NCBI RefSeq assembly: GCF_031010175.1
Contig: NZ_JAUAMB010000032.1
Location: forward strand, 1-61,473
Source of the DNA: Halomonas sp. SpR1
GTDB lineage: Bacteria; Pseudomonadota; Gammaproteobacteria; Pseudomonadales; Halomonadaceae
Length of the DNA stretch: 61,473 bases
Reading direction: 5' to 3'
The notes beneath the pieces were generated by a model, which worked only from the letters and a program-made list of their open reading frames with translations, had not been told where the DNA came from and made no database searches. Of this stretch, positions 44,899-54,202 are shown one piece after another. How positions within the stretch are numbered: the first letter of the stretch is position 1; each line of letters starts with the position of its first letter. The translations under genes and the position numbers were made by a program.

Positions 44899-46038
44899 TT
44901 ATTTCAGCGCGGGCTCATCCCACAGGTTCAGCTTGACGCCAATGCCCTGCTCAACGGCCTTGCGGTAGACGACCGTGGCCCAGGCAACGTCTTCGACCGG
45001 CATGCCGCCGACCGACATCATGATGATCTCCTCGTCGCTCTGACGGCCTGGGCTGTCACCGGAGACGATAGCGCCCAGATCTTCCAGCGCGCTGGCCTCA
45101 AGGGTGCCGGCGTGGAGCATGTCCATGAACTTCACGCCGACCAGTGGAATCACGTTATGGGCGGGCTTGGGCACCTCTTCGTACCAGGCTTCGTAAAGGC
45201 CGGTGTCATCGAGCACCTTGCGGATGTCCGGCGCTTCCATGCCGGCATCGAAGTTGCACGGCGCGGGCATTGCCAGAAAGGCACCCGGCTTTACCCACTC
45301 GCGCTTGACCATCGGGTAGAGGTCGGGATTGCCGACCTCGCCGGAGGCGCAGTAGGTCACGATGTCGGCATCGCGCACCACCGCTTCCTCCGAATCCACG
45401 ACCTCGATGTTGGTGACCTGGGGGTAGTGCTCCTTCACCCACTCGACAAAGCCTTTGATGTTCTTCTCGCTGCGCCCCTTGATCTTGATGGTGTCGATCT
45501 CCGGGCAGACCGCCATGAACGCGGCCACGCTCGTGCGGCCCATTACCCCTGGGCCCAGCAGGCCGATAACGCGGGAATCCTTGCGGGCCAGATGGCGAGC
45601 GCCGACACCCGGCACGGCGCCAGTACGGTAGGCCGACAGCAGGTTGGCCGACATGTACGCCAACGGCGCGGCGGTGTCCGGGGCGGTCAGCGTGAACATC
45701 AGGATGGAACGGGGCAGGCCCTTTTCCCGGTTGGCGATGTTGGAGCCGTACCATTTCACGCCGGACATGCAGAAGCTGCCGCCCAGGTAGGCCGGCATCG
45801 CCATCATGCGGCGATCGGCAGTCGGTTTTGGCATGGTCGGAAACGGCGACTCCTCTGGGAACATGATCATGGCGCCGTGGGAGTCGTTGTTGGGCCCAGC
45901 CATGCGGTAATCGCCGATGTGAAGCAGGTGGAAGACCTCTTCCATGGTGTCCACACAGGCGGCCATATCGGTCACGCCGGCACGAATCATGTCCTGCTCG
46001 GAGAGGTAGATGAAATCAATCTTGGTGTTGTTGCCCAT
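44899..46038 (-). CDS. Ornithine cyclodeaminase / mu-crystallin family protein
   Basis: A 379-residue protein with the OCD/CRYM fold: substrate-side motifs MSGVKWYGSN and SANLLSAYRTGAVPGVGARHLARKD and NAD-binding GLLGPGVMGRTSVAAFM. Family members are ketimine reductases, amino-acid dehydrogenases or cyclodeaminases; the size and N-terminal extension fit the group often annotated as tyramine oxidase subunit B. Leading gene of the OCD-RidA-FAD oxidase operon, it may reduce or deaminate an imine from amine oxidation. ATG 46038 follows GAGGA by about 8 bp. Exact reaction unknown. Confidence 0.82.
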   Translation of the reverse strand: MGNNTKIDFIYLSEQDMIRAGVTDMAACVDTMEEVFHLLHIGDYRMAGPNNDSHGAMIMFPEESPFPTMPKPTADRRMMAMPAYLGGSFCMSGVKWYGSNIANREKGLPRSILMFTLTAPDTAAPLAYMSANLLSAYRTGAVPGVGARHLARKDSRVIGLLGPGVMGRTSVAAFMAVCPEIDTIKIKGRSEKNIKGFVEWVKEHYPQVTNIEVVDSEEAVVRDADIVTYCASGEVGNPDLYPMVKREWVKPGAFLAMPAPCNFDAGMEAPDIRKVLDDTGLYEAWYEEVPKPAHNVIPLVGVKFMDMLHAGTLEASALEDLGAIVSGDSPGRQSDEEIIMMSVGGMPVEDVAWATVVYRKAVEQGIGVKLNLWDEPALK

Positions 46039-46229
46039 GATGGTGTCCTCGATGCGTTCTTGTTGGAATGCGGTGCATTTCATATTGCGCATCTCAAGGC
46101 CAGGGCGTTAGCACAGATTGGCAATTCGCTCGGATGCACCGACCAATGGCTTAACAAGCGAGCTTACGTTACAACATGGCCTAGCGCTTCAGCCCGCCCT
46201 GCGCAAGGTGTCCCCGGACACTCGTCACC

Positions 46230-46427
46230 GTGCGACTAAGAACCAAGCGGAGCCGCTCCTGTGGCAACCGCGACACCACGTTATTGATGGTGTTCAAGCT
46301 GCACCAATCCGCCCAGAAACGCTGGGAAAGGATCAAGGGGGTCGACCAACTGAAGCTGGTTGTGAACAACGTTCAGTTTCGGGATGGAGAACGGATGGGT
46401 GATCAATCTGACAGAAACGTGGCCTGA
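46230..46427 (+). mobile_element. IS256-family transposase C-terminal remnant
   Basis: Sixty-five codons reading KRSRSCGNRDTTLLMVFKL, HQSAQKRWERIKGVDQLKLV and VQFRDGERMGDQS match the C-terminal tail of IS256/mutator-type transposases. No catalytic DDE part or start remains. It marks the right edge of the P450/amine module. Confidence 0.65.
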
Positions 46428-46632
46428 TGGTCATACACCAGATTTGGCAATAACTCTGCATACGGCACTCTAGACCAAAAATGATGGCAAGCATCAACAA
46501 GACTCGATGGCTTAAATGCTTTATACCTAAAGTGAGCGTTAAAAATTTTTATTATATAAAGCTAGTCCGTTAATGTGGCGCGGAAGTTGCTTGACTAAAA
46601 AGCTTACAATAACCTTACGGTCAAGGAGAGTC

Positions 46633-47628
46633 ATGATGAGCGTTGAGCCATTACTTATCCAAGAACCAACATCCAGTAATGCGTTATTCGAGTGCCAAAC
46701 CCACGATGTTATCGAGCATGCGCAGACGCCAAGCGGGTAGACACTCAATTATGAACAGGTGTCGGCCGGTAAGTTTTTAGGGCAGGTGTGTCAATTACAG
46801 CTACCTAATATTCAGATTATCGAAGATAAAACCAACCAGGCGATGATTAAAAGTGGAGAAGCCTTTAAAAACTCAATTTGCTTTAGTGTTTCAACTAATC
46901 AAAGCCCATCCGATCTGGTTTGTCTCGGCAATGTTTTCACTTCCCCCGGGCTCCTTGTCTCCGATTCCCAGAACTTACCTGAATTAAGAACACCTGCGGG
47001 GCTGAGAGTGTTTAACTTAAGTGTTCAAAAGGATTTGCTAATTGATTACATAGTCAAGCAGAATCTAGCGTTTGAACCAAGCTGTTCTCCTTATTTCTTC
47101 CCTTTCAATAACCCGCAAACTCAGGTAATGCTAGCCCAGGCGACTGAGCGAATCTTCTTTTTAAGTAAGCAGGGAAAACTCGCAAAACTGATACACAAGA
47201 AAAATGCTCAGGATTTATTGCTGCTGCACCTTCTTGATACGTGTGAAACGGCTTGCTTGCCCCCCATTTCGTCTACACGAAAAAAGCAGATGGTTGATCG
47301 CGCCCGTATTTACGCTATTGAGAATAGTGACACTCCCCTGTCAATCATGGATTTATGCAACCATGTAGGGGCCAGTCGAAGAAAGCTCCAATACTGTTTT
47401 CAGGATGTGCTTGGCATTAGCCCAGTATCGTTTCTGCGTATTCTCCGGCTCAATGCTGTCCATAAAGCGCTATGCACTGGGGGTGAAGAAAAGCAGATCC
47501 AGGATATTGCCGCAGAGTGGGGATTCTGGCATTTGGGCCACTTCACCTCGGATTACCGCAACCTCTTTGGGGAGCGTCCTTCAGATACGCGCAGCAGAAC
47601 AAAAAGCAAGTTTGCCAATCTCGGATAA
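46633..47628 (+). pseudogene. EutR-like AraC-family regulator with early amber codon
   Basis: A 331-codon frame from ATG 46633 (ribosome site AAGGAGAG) with one TAG at codon 36 (46738-46740) inside HDVIEHAQTPSG-stop-TLNYEQVSAGKF. The paralogue at 27671 has Trp at this position (LAGWQQEFDQVQ), so TGG-to-TAG is likely. The rest is intact, with the C-terminal HTH pair (MDLCNHVGASRRKLQYCFQ, AAEWGFWHLGHFTSDYRNLFGERPSDTR). Translation could restart at GTG 46759 giving a 289-residue protein that keeps most of the sensor and all of the DNA-binding part. It lies directly before the sphA-like/MFS/amidase operon. Confidence 0.8.
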
Positions 47629-47688
47629 CGCCGCCGTAGGGGGCGTCATAAGCTGAAGTGGCTCATTCTGAGACATAGAGGCAATATC

Positions 47689-48621
47689 ATGACTCCTAGA
47701 AAAACAATGTTAACCCGCATTTTATTGACATTAACCTTTGGCTATTCAGCAGCTTCCCTGGCAACCGAGAATGGCTCGCCGACAACGGCAATGGGATTGC
47801 TTGATTTTGGCGCAGGGTATTTACCACCCGCAACCGATAATGGAACCCTAGGTTTTAGAACGGCGTATTACTCAACGGATGCACAAAAGGATAACGATGG
47901 AAATGATACGGGTAATGATTTCTCGTTAGATGTCCTTTCTCTCTCGCTTGCCTATATCTATATGACGGATCAAAAAATGCTAGGCGCCCGGTATGGCTTT
48001 GGGGCAGTCGCGCCTTTTTTCAAAATGGACGCCGATCTACAGATAGAACGTGGCGGAATGACGCTGTTCAGTGACGAAGCAGATGTCTTTGAACTGGCGG
48101 ATATCCAGGTTTTACCAATGTTACTGCAGTGGATGCCAAGTCCTAATTTGTCGGTTCTTGCTCTGTTCCAGATTCAGACGCCTACAGGTGACTATGACTC
48201 AGAGCGTCTCGTCTCTCCTGGATTAAATCGCTGGGCATTTACCCCTCAAGCGGCGTTTACCTATGTCAGTGAACAGGGGTATGAGGTGTCTTCTTCTTTC
48301 CAGCTTGACGTTAACACGCGTAATAAAGACACCGACTACCGGAGTGGCACTGAGTATCGCCATGAGTTCGCGGTTGGCAAGCATGTTGGCCCGTGGACGG
48401 TCGGTGTCGGCGGCTATCACTACCAGCAGATTACCGATGATGATGCCCCAGGATTGGAAGGCGGTAATCGTGCTTCGGTCTTTGCTGCCGGGCCAGCCAT
48501 TGGCTTCTTTGACCCAGGGTCGTCAATTCCGCCAATACGCTTCCACGCTTATAAGGAGTTTGGTGCCCGGAACCGTACCGAGGGCTACAACATTGCTTTA
48601 ACAACGTCATTCAGTTTCTGA
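47689..48621 (+). CDS. SphA/'phenol meta pathway'-type outer-membrane transporter
   Basis: A 310-residue protein with a signal peptide (cleavage likely after AASLA near residue 25), opening GLLDFGAGYLPPATDNGTLGFRTAYYS and many beta-strand segments ending in an aromatic residue (TTSFSF). This fits the outer-membrane family linked to phenol/aromatic meta-pathway genes. It probably admits the substrate of the downstream MFS transporter and amidase, which follow with 9-bp and 7-bp gaps. Confidence 0.8.
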   Translation: MTPRKTMLTRILLTLTFGYSAASLATENGSPTTAMGLLDFGAGYLPPATDNGTLGFRTAYYSTDAQKDNDGNDTGNDFSLDVLSLSLAYIYMTDQKMLGARYGFGAVAPFFKMDADLQIERGGMTLFSDEADVFELADIQVLPMLLQWMPSPNLSVLALFQIQTPTGDYDSERLVSPGLNRWAFTPQAAFTYVSEQGYEVSSSFQLDVNTRNKDTDYRSGTEYRHEFAVGKHVGPWTVGVGGYHYQQITDDDAPGLEGGNRASVFAAGPAIGFFDPGSSIPPIRFHAYKEFGARNRTEGYNIALTTSFSF

Positions 48622-48630
48622 GGGGGGCTA

Positions 48631-49848
48631 ATGAGCAATATACCTTTAACCCGGGAAGCGGGACGGTCTCAAGGGGCGGTGTTGGTGCTGGGTAGTAGCC
48701 TGACCATTATGGGGTCAGTCATGGTGGCGCCCATTATTCCCAAGCTGATTGCAGAGTTTGCCGCCAGCGAGCCTCGCGTCGATGTGTTGGCACCGCTGGC
48801 CATTACCGGGCCAGCGTTAGCCATTGCCGTATTCGCCCCATTGGCGGGTTGGCTGGCGGACGGTTTTGGTCGAAAGCTTATTTTGATCTTTGCTACGTTG
48901 CTTTATGCGTTGCTAGGCGCTGCACCCGCGCTACTCCATGATCTTCAGTCGATCGTTATTGCCCGCTTTCTTTTTGGTATTAGTGAGGCCATGGTGATGA
49001 CCTGTTGCACGGCGTTAATTGCCGACTATTGGCAGGGTGAGCGCAGGCTCCGTTATATCAATGCTCAGGTAATCTCTATCGCGCTTGTGGGGTCTGTGTT
49101 TTTTGTTATAGGTGGCGCATTGGGTGAACAATCCTGGCGTACGCCTTTCTATCTTTACCTGCTACCCCTGCTTCTCGTTATACCCATGATGAAACTGCTC
49201 TGGGAGCCTGTTTCGCGTTCGGAACAGGGGGCAGAGGCCGATAAAAAACGCATTGATGTGGTTGCTTTGGTGGTCGGCTACCTGTTGATTTTTGGTGGCA
49301 TGGTGTTGAGCTTTGTCGTGCCAGTACAAACGCCGAGACTAATGGTTCAGCTTGGAATTATGTCAAGCACGTTGATTGGCATGGCGACAGGCGCCGGTCT
49401 GTTGGCATCGCTCCTTGGCGCCCTGGTGTGGCCGCTTATCAGACGAACCATCGGTATTAAATGCACCAACGCTTTGCTACTCGTGTTTATGTCATCGGGG
49501 CTTATGCTCCTTATCAACGCCGGTTCGCTCATCGGGATTCTTGTCGCGGTGGTCATTCATGGTATCGGCGCCGGGTTGTTAGTCCCTAATGCGCTTACCC
49601 CGGTAATGAACGCGTTAAACAAGCGCCAAAATGGGCGAGGAATGGGCGGATTCACCTCCTGCCTTTATTTGGGCCAGTTTGTTAGTCCTTTATGTGTGGC
49701 TTTGCTGATTTTGCTGACCGGTACCCTGACGCATGCGATTGCTATGTTGGCAGTCATCGGTTTTGGTTTTGGCGCCGTTTGGTTAATTTACGCCTTGTTT
49801 GCCAAGCAGAGCGACACTTCTCCTTTAACGACCACAGCTAATAAGTGA
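48631..49848 (+). CDS. Major facilitator superfamily transporter
   Basis: A 405-residue protein with about 12 hydrophobic helices. MFS motif A (GWLADGFGRKLIL) follows helix 2. N-terminal SLTIMGSVMVAPIIPKLIAEF. It sits between an outer-membrane channel and an amidase in one operon and is probably the importer of an amide. It starts 9 bp after the previous stop, behind GAGGGG. Confidence 0.85.
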   Translation: MSNIPLTREAGRSQGAVLVLGSSLTIMGSVMVAPIIPKLIAEFAASEPRVDVLAPLAITGPALAIAVFAPLAGWLADGFGRKLILIFATLLYALLGAAPALLHDLQSIVIARFLFGISEAMVMTCCTALIADYWQGERRLRYINAQVISIALVGSVFFVIGGALGEQSWRTPFYLYLLPLLLVIPMMKLLWEPVSRSEQGAEADKKRIDVVALVVGYLLIFGGMVLSFVVPVQTPRLMVQLGIMSSTLIGMATGAGLLASLLGALVWPLIRRTIGIKCTNALLLVFMSSGLMLLINAGSLIGILVAVVIHGIGAGLLVPNALTPVMNALNKRQNGRGMGGFTSCLYLGQFVSPLCVALLILLTGTLTHAIAMLAVIGFGFGAVWLIYALFAKQSDTSPLTTTANK

Positions 49849-49855
49849 TATTAAA

Positions 49856-51310
49856 ATGACACGCGATATTCACACCATAATGGATAGCCAGGATGGCCTT
49901 GGACTGGCTGATAAGGTGCGGCAAAAGGAAGTCAAGCCTGCTGAGCTGGTAGAGGCGGTCATCGAACGTTTGGAAGCCGTCAATCCTAAACTCAATGCGT
50001 TAGCAGAGCCGTTATATGAACAAGCGCTGAAGGGCGCTAAAGAGGAGCTTAATACGCAGCAGCCATTTTGCGGCGTGCCTACCTTTGTTAAAGATCTTTT
50101 TTCGCCTCTTAATGGCGCCAGGATGGCGAGCGGCTCCTTTGCGTTGGGAGAGGCGCGCGCGGAAATCGACGCCGAGGCCGTAGCGCGGCTGCGTCGTGCG
50201 GGCTGCCTTTTTGTAGGCACCAGTACCTCGCCTGAATTTGGCACTTCTTACACTACCGAGTCGAGCCGGTTTGGGGCTACCCGTAACCCCTGGAATCTGG
50301 AGAGAAGCGTCGGAGGCTCAAGTGGTGGAGCCGCTGCTCTGGTGGCTGCAAGAGTGGTGCCTTTTGCCCACGGGAATGATGGCGGCGGCTCCCTCCGGGT
50401 GCCGGCATCTTGCAGCGGTATTTTTGGACTTAAGCCTACCCGGGGCAGAATGCCATCAGGCCCGATGGTGGGCGAGGGCTGGGGTGGCATGGGGACGCCT
50501 CATGCGATGACCGTGTCGGTACGCGACAGCGCAGCGTTACTCGATGCTACCAGCGGTGCTGATCTAGGCGCACCCTATGCCGCTCCGGAACAACGAAGCT
50601 CATTTTTGAGCGCCGTAGGAAGGTCGCCTGGCACGCTGCGTATCGCCCTGGTGGAAAGCATGACGCCCTGGGAGTCAGGTGCCGAGGCCCGAGAAGCTGT
50701 CCAGCTTACTGCGAAGTTGTGCGAATCACTGGGGCATTGTGTCGAATCGGTATCGCTGCCGGTGAACTTACCTGAATTTATTCATAATACTTTCAGCATT
50801 ATCGCGCCCAATACACAGAATTTTATTAATACCCTCGGTGAGATGCGTGGATTCCCTGTAAAGGATAGCGAACTGGAGCCTCGCACCAGAGTAATGTTGA
50901 GAGAGAAGGGCCGGATCGACGCAACAACCTACGTGGCTGCCATTGAATACATGCATGCCCTAGGCCGTTCGCTGGCCGAATTTATGGAGGACTACGACCT
51001 GATTTTAACCCCAACTCTGACACGCAAGCCGCCGCTCATTGGGGAGCTGGATGCCTTTGACGATACCCTGTGCCTTGAGGACATCATCCACCAATTCCAT
51101 AGCTACTCACCCTTTACGGCTATTTTTAACGCGACCGGTCAGCCGGCCATGTCAGTGCCGTTGTATTGGACCAGTGACAGTCTGCCAATAGGCAGCCATT
51201 TTGCCGCTCGGTTTGGGGACGAAAGCACGCTGCTTTCATTAGCCGCTCAGTTGGAACGCTCGCACCCTTGGGTAAATAAGCTGCCACCCGTGAATGCAAT
51301 GGCGCGCTAA
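49856..51310 (+). CDS. Amidase-signature-family hydrolase
   Basis: A 484-residue amidase. The Ser-cisSer-Lys triad is visible: Lys in VPTFVKDLFSPLNG, cis-Ser in VGGSSGGAAALVA, and the nucleophile in GNDGGGSLRVPASCSGIFGLKPTRGRMP. The length and SGSFALGEA segment resemble amidases acting on hydrophobic or cyclic amides (6-aminohexanoate-cyclic-dimer-hydrolase-like) more than GatA. It hydrolyses a carboxylic amide; no pathway partner for the product is obvious. ATG 49856 lacks a good ribosome site; 49880 is an alternative start. Confidence 0.85.
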   Translation: MTRDIHTIMDSQDGLGLADKVRQKEVKPAELVEAVIERLEAVNPKLNALAEPLYEQALKGAKEELNTQQPFCGVPTFVKDLFSPLNGARMASGSFALGEARAEIDAEAVARLRRAGCLFVGTSTSPEFGTSYTTESSRFGATRNPWNLERSVGGSSGGAAALVAARVVPFAHGNDGGGSLRVPASCSGIFGLKPTRGRMPSGPMVGEGWGGMGTPHAMTVSVRDSAALLDATSGADLGAPYAAPEQRSSFLSAVGRSPGTLRIALVESMTPWESGAEAREAVQLTAKLCESLGHCVESVSLPVNLPEFIHNTFSIIAPNTQNFINTLGEMRGFPVKDSELEPRTRVMLREKGRIDATTYVAAIEYMHALGRSLAEFMEDYDLILTPTLTRKPPLIGELDAFDDTLCLEDIIHQFHSYSPFTAIFNATGQPAMSVPLYWTSDSLPIGSHFAARFGDESTLLSLAAQLERSHPWVNKLPPVNAMAR

Positions 51311-51844
51311 AACACAGTGGTAGATTGGCTGGAAGACAGCCGCGGTCGTTACTAAGCAGGCGTTGATAACTTATCCCCACCCCCTTATCCGTTAGGCGGT
51401 GGGGGGAAGTTGGTCTGGAAATGGCTTTCCGCGAATAAAAACGGGCGCCAGCGCGGCCGTGAGTGAAAGGTCAACAGGCCCTAATATCCCGCAGAAACCT
51501 ACTTTTATAGGCGTTATGACAGTCTTTCGTACTGCTGAGACGAGGTGCGAGATAACGGCGCCATTCCTGTAGCGCCTTGCTACCACTTAGCCCGTAAGGC
51601 CAACCTTTAGTCACCTCTCAATGGTTTTGGAAGCGACCTCCAGTATCGTATTTACGACTGATCGCCAGATTCGCGTGATAGTGTTGTCGCTTTCCGTCCT
51701 GTTCATGCCAATATACGACCAAAGAGCAATGCCCCTCCTGCACGAGCGAGTATTCACGACAGTAAGGAGGAAACTAAAATACGCCAGCGACGCCTATACT
51801 AATAAGAAAAAAATGATGATTAAAAGGTGACGGAGGGTAAGACC
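51311..51844. other. Intergenic region before the GbdR-like gene
   Basis: About 530 bp. A GC-rich hairpin at 51374-51403 (CCCCACC pairing with GGTGGGG) may end the amidase operon. The remainder has short open frames without recognisable similarity. The last 30 bp are A-rich and include GGAGG for the regulator. Confidence 0.4.
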
Positions 51845-52990
51845 ATGACATCAAATCAAGCAAAAGACCCGGCAGCAAAGACCGATCGTGCGGGTGAACC
51901 TCAAACCCTTGGCTTTCTACTGTTAGATAATTTCACGCTGATTTCTCTGGCATCAGCGATAGATCCTTTACGGATGGCTAATCAGTTGGCCGGCCGTGAG
52001 TTGTATCGCTGGTATACCCTGACCCAAGACGGTCTGCCCGTGCGTGCCAGCGATGGGTTGCAGGTAACGCCTGATGCGTCCATGCATACCCCACTCTCGC
52101 TTGAGTGGGTGGTTGTTTGCGGCGGTGTAGGCCCTCATCACAGTGTCACCCGCGAGCACGTGCGTTGGCTGCAGTCCCAGTCGCGCCAGTTAAAACGATT
52201 AGGCTCGGTATGCACGGGCAGTTGGGCGCTGGGCCAGGCGGGGCTGCTCGATCACTATCAAACCAGCGTGCACTGGGAGTGCCTGGCCTCCATGCAGGAG
52301 GCTTTCCCCAATGTCATTTTGACTCCGCACCTTTTCTCTATTGATCGTGATCGATTCACCGCCTCTGGCGGCACCGCACCGCTGGATATGATGCTTAACC
52401 TGATTGCCCACGACCATGGGCGTGAGCTTTCGGCAGGCATCTCTGAGATGTTTATCTACGAGCGTGTGCGTAACGAGCAGGATCAGCAGCGCGTTCCTCT
52501 TAAACACGTGCTGGGCACGACTCAGCCCAAGCTGTTAGAGATTGTGGCGTTGATGGAATCCAACCTTGAGGAACCGATCGAGCTCGATGAGCTGGCAAGG
52601 TATGTGGATGTATCACGGCGCCAGTTAGAACGGTTGTTCCAGCGCTATCTACTCTGCTCTCCATCTCGCTATTACCTTAAGCTGCGCTTGGTGCGTGCCC
52701 GTCAATTGCTCAAGCAAACGCCTCTCTCGATCATCGAAATTGCGTCTGTTTGCGGCTTTGTCTCTACGCCCCATTTTTCGAAGTGTTATCGTGAATACTT
52801 TGGTGTGCCGCCGAGAAATGAGCGCTTGGGTATGCACGACCGTCAAGGAAATAACCCCACTAAGTCACCATCGTTAATTAAGCGCTGGGGGGGCGAGCCT
52901 TACAAAAGCGAACCTCTTTCGAGCGCCCAGCAGGCGCTTGCCCATGCCCAGGGCGAGCCTACCTTTGCCAGCGTGCCGCTACTGCGCTGA
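51845..52990 (+). CDS. gbdR: GlxA/GbdR-family AraC-type activator of betaine/dimethylglycine catabolism
   Basis: A 381-residue regulator. The N-terminal DJ-1/PfpI-like domain (LGFLLLDNFTLISLASAIDPLRMAN, GSVCTGSWALGQAGLLDH) is followed by a C-terminal AraC HTH (ARYVDVSRRQLERLFQRYLLCSPSRYYLKLRLVRARQLL, EIASVCGFVSTPHFSKCYREYFGVPP). In pseudomonads GbdR senses glycine betaine and dimethylglycine and activates gbc and dgc genes; position next to the dgc operon supports this. ATG 51845 follows GGAGG. Paralogues (e.g. CdhR, SouR) exist, so the effector is inferred from context. Confidence 0.82.
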   Translation: MTSNQAKDPAAKTDRAGEPQTLGFLLLDNFTLISLASAIDPLRMANQLAGRELYRWYTLTQDGLPVRASDGLQVTPDASMHTPLSLEWVVVCGGVGPHHSVTREHVRWLQSQSRQLKRLGSVCTGSWALGQAGLLDHYQTSVHWECLASMQEAFPNVILTPHLFSIDRDRFTASGGTAPLDMMLNLIAHDHGRELSAGISEMFIYERVRNEQDQQRVPLKHVLGTTQPKLLEIVALMESNLEEPIELDELARYVDVSRRQLERLFQRYLLCSPSRYYLKLRLVRARQLLKQTPLSIIEIASVCGFVSTPHFSKCYREYFGVPPRNERLGMHDRQGNNPTKSPSLIKRWGGEPYKSEPLSSAQQALAHAQGEPTFASVPLLR

Positions 52991-53015
52991 TAGGTACTTC
53001 GTCACCACTGTTCCA

Positions 53016-53049
53016 AACCTGCTGTCCACCTAAGGGCAGCAGGTTTTTT
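53016..53049 (+). terminator. Rho-independent terminator of the gbdR-like gene
   Basis: CCTGCTGTCC and GGGCAGCAGG form a strong stem around a short loop, followed by TTTTTT, 26 bp past the stop codon. Confidence 0.88.
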
Positions 53050-53112
53050 AGTAGCTGCTATCTCTAAAGTACTCCTCCTCCTCTGCAAAGGTTAGCGGGT
53101 GCGTGGGTAGTG

Positions 53113-53126
53113 GTCGTGTTCACGAC
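53113..53126. promoter_or_regulatory. Dyad in the dgc operon promoter region
   Basis: GTCGTG, TT, CACGAC: a perfect 6-bp dyad 99 bp upstream of the dipeptidase start. It is well placed for an activator such as the upstream GbdR-like protein, though I cannot match it to a known site. Confidence 0.4.
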
Positions 53127-53224
53127 ACAATGACGCTTTTGGAATTTCCGCCGTCGTTTCCAAGAGCAGTCCAATCCAACGTCAGCGCTATGCTCGCTAC
53201 ATTAACCAATGTTGGAGCTTAGCT

Positions 53225-54202
53225 ATGACCCCCTCTGAACTGCACAATGATGCTATCGTCATCGATGGCTTAATCATCGCCAAATGGAACCGTGAGCTGC
53301 TTGAAGATATGCGCCGCGGCGGCCTTACCGCTGCCAACTGTACAGTTTCAGTGTGGGAAGGTTTTCAGGCCACGGTCGATAACATCGTCAAGTCCAACCA
53401 ACTAATGGCCGAATGTAGCGACCTGGTGCGTCCTGTTCGCACCACCGCTGACATCACCCATGCGAAAGAAGAGGGCAAGACCGGCATCATTTTCGGCTTC
53501 CAGAACGCCCATGCCTTTGAAGATCAAATTGGCTATGTAGAGATCTTCAAGCAGCTCGGCGTGGGTATCGTACAGATGTGCTACAACACCCAGAACCTGG
53601 TAGGTACCGGATGCTACGAGCGCGACGGCGGCCTTTCAGGGTTTGGTCATGAAATCGTTGCCGAAATGAACCGTGTCGGCATCATGTGCGATCTTTCTCA
53701 CGTGGGTGCCAAAACCTCCGAGGAAGTCATTCTCGCCTCCCAGAAACCGGTCTGCTACTCCCATTGCCTGCCCTCCGGGCTTAAAGAGCATCCGCGCAAC
53801 AAGTCCGATCAAGAGCTCAAGTTTATTGCCGACCACGGCGGTTTCGTCGGCGTCACCATGTTTGCGCCTTTTCTGAAGAAAGGCATCGACTCGACCATCG
53901 AAGACTACTGCGAGGCCATCGAGTACGTCATGAACATTGTTGGTGAAGACGCCATCGGTATCGGCACGGACTTCACCCAGGGCCACGACCAGGAGTTCTT
54001 CGAATGGTTGACCCACGACAAGGGGTACGCTCGTCGGCTGACGGACTTCGGCAAGATCATCAATCCCAAGGGTATTCGCACCATTGGCGAGTTCCCCAAC
54101 CTTACCGAGGCGCTCCTGAAACGCGGAATGAGTGAGTCCCAGGTGCGCAAGATCATGGGCGAGAACTGGGTGCGCGTGCTCAAGGATGTGTGGGGGAGCT
54201 GA
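53225..54202 (+). CDS. Membrane-dipeptidase-family protein of the dgc operon
   Basis: A 325-residue protein of the renal dipeptidase (M19) family: FGFQNAHAFEDQIGYVEIFKQLGVGIVQMCYN, GFGHEIVAEMNRVGIMCDLSHVG, CYSHCLPSG and GIGTDFTQGHD. The first metal motif of true dipeptidases (DGHxD near the N-terminus) is replaced by DGLIIAKWNRE, so the binuclear zinc site is incomplete and the activity may differ. It heads the operon dipeptidase-DUF5943-dgcA-dgcB-etfA-etfB, the same order as PA5396-PA5401 of Pseudomonas aeruginosa. Its function there is not settled. Confidence 0.85.
   Translation: MTPSELHNDAIVIDGLIIAKWNRELLEDMRRGGLTAANCTVSVWEGFQATVDNIVKSNQLMAECSDLVRPVRTTADITHAKEEGKTGIIFGFQNAHAFEDQIGYVEIFKQLGVGIVQMCYNTQNLVGTGCYERDGGLSGFGHEIVAEMNRVGIMCDLSHVGAKTSEEVILASQKPVCYSHCLPSGLKEHPRNKSDQELKFIADHGGFVGVTMFAPFLKKGIDSTIEDYCEAIEYVMNIVGEDAIGIGTDFTQGHDQEFFEWLTHDKGYARRLTDFGKIINPKGIRTIGEFPNLTEALLKRGMSESQVRKIMGENWVRVLKDVWGS

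Noticed and set aside
44833..46239. Long plus-strand open frame (about 468 codons) opposite the OCD-like gene
   Set aside because: Its composition (His/Asp/Gly-rich, no domain) and complete overlap with a clear OCD-family gene show it is an antisense shadow.
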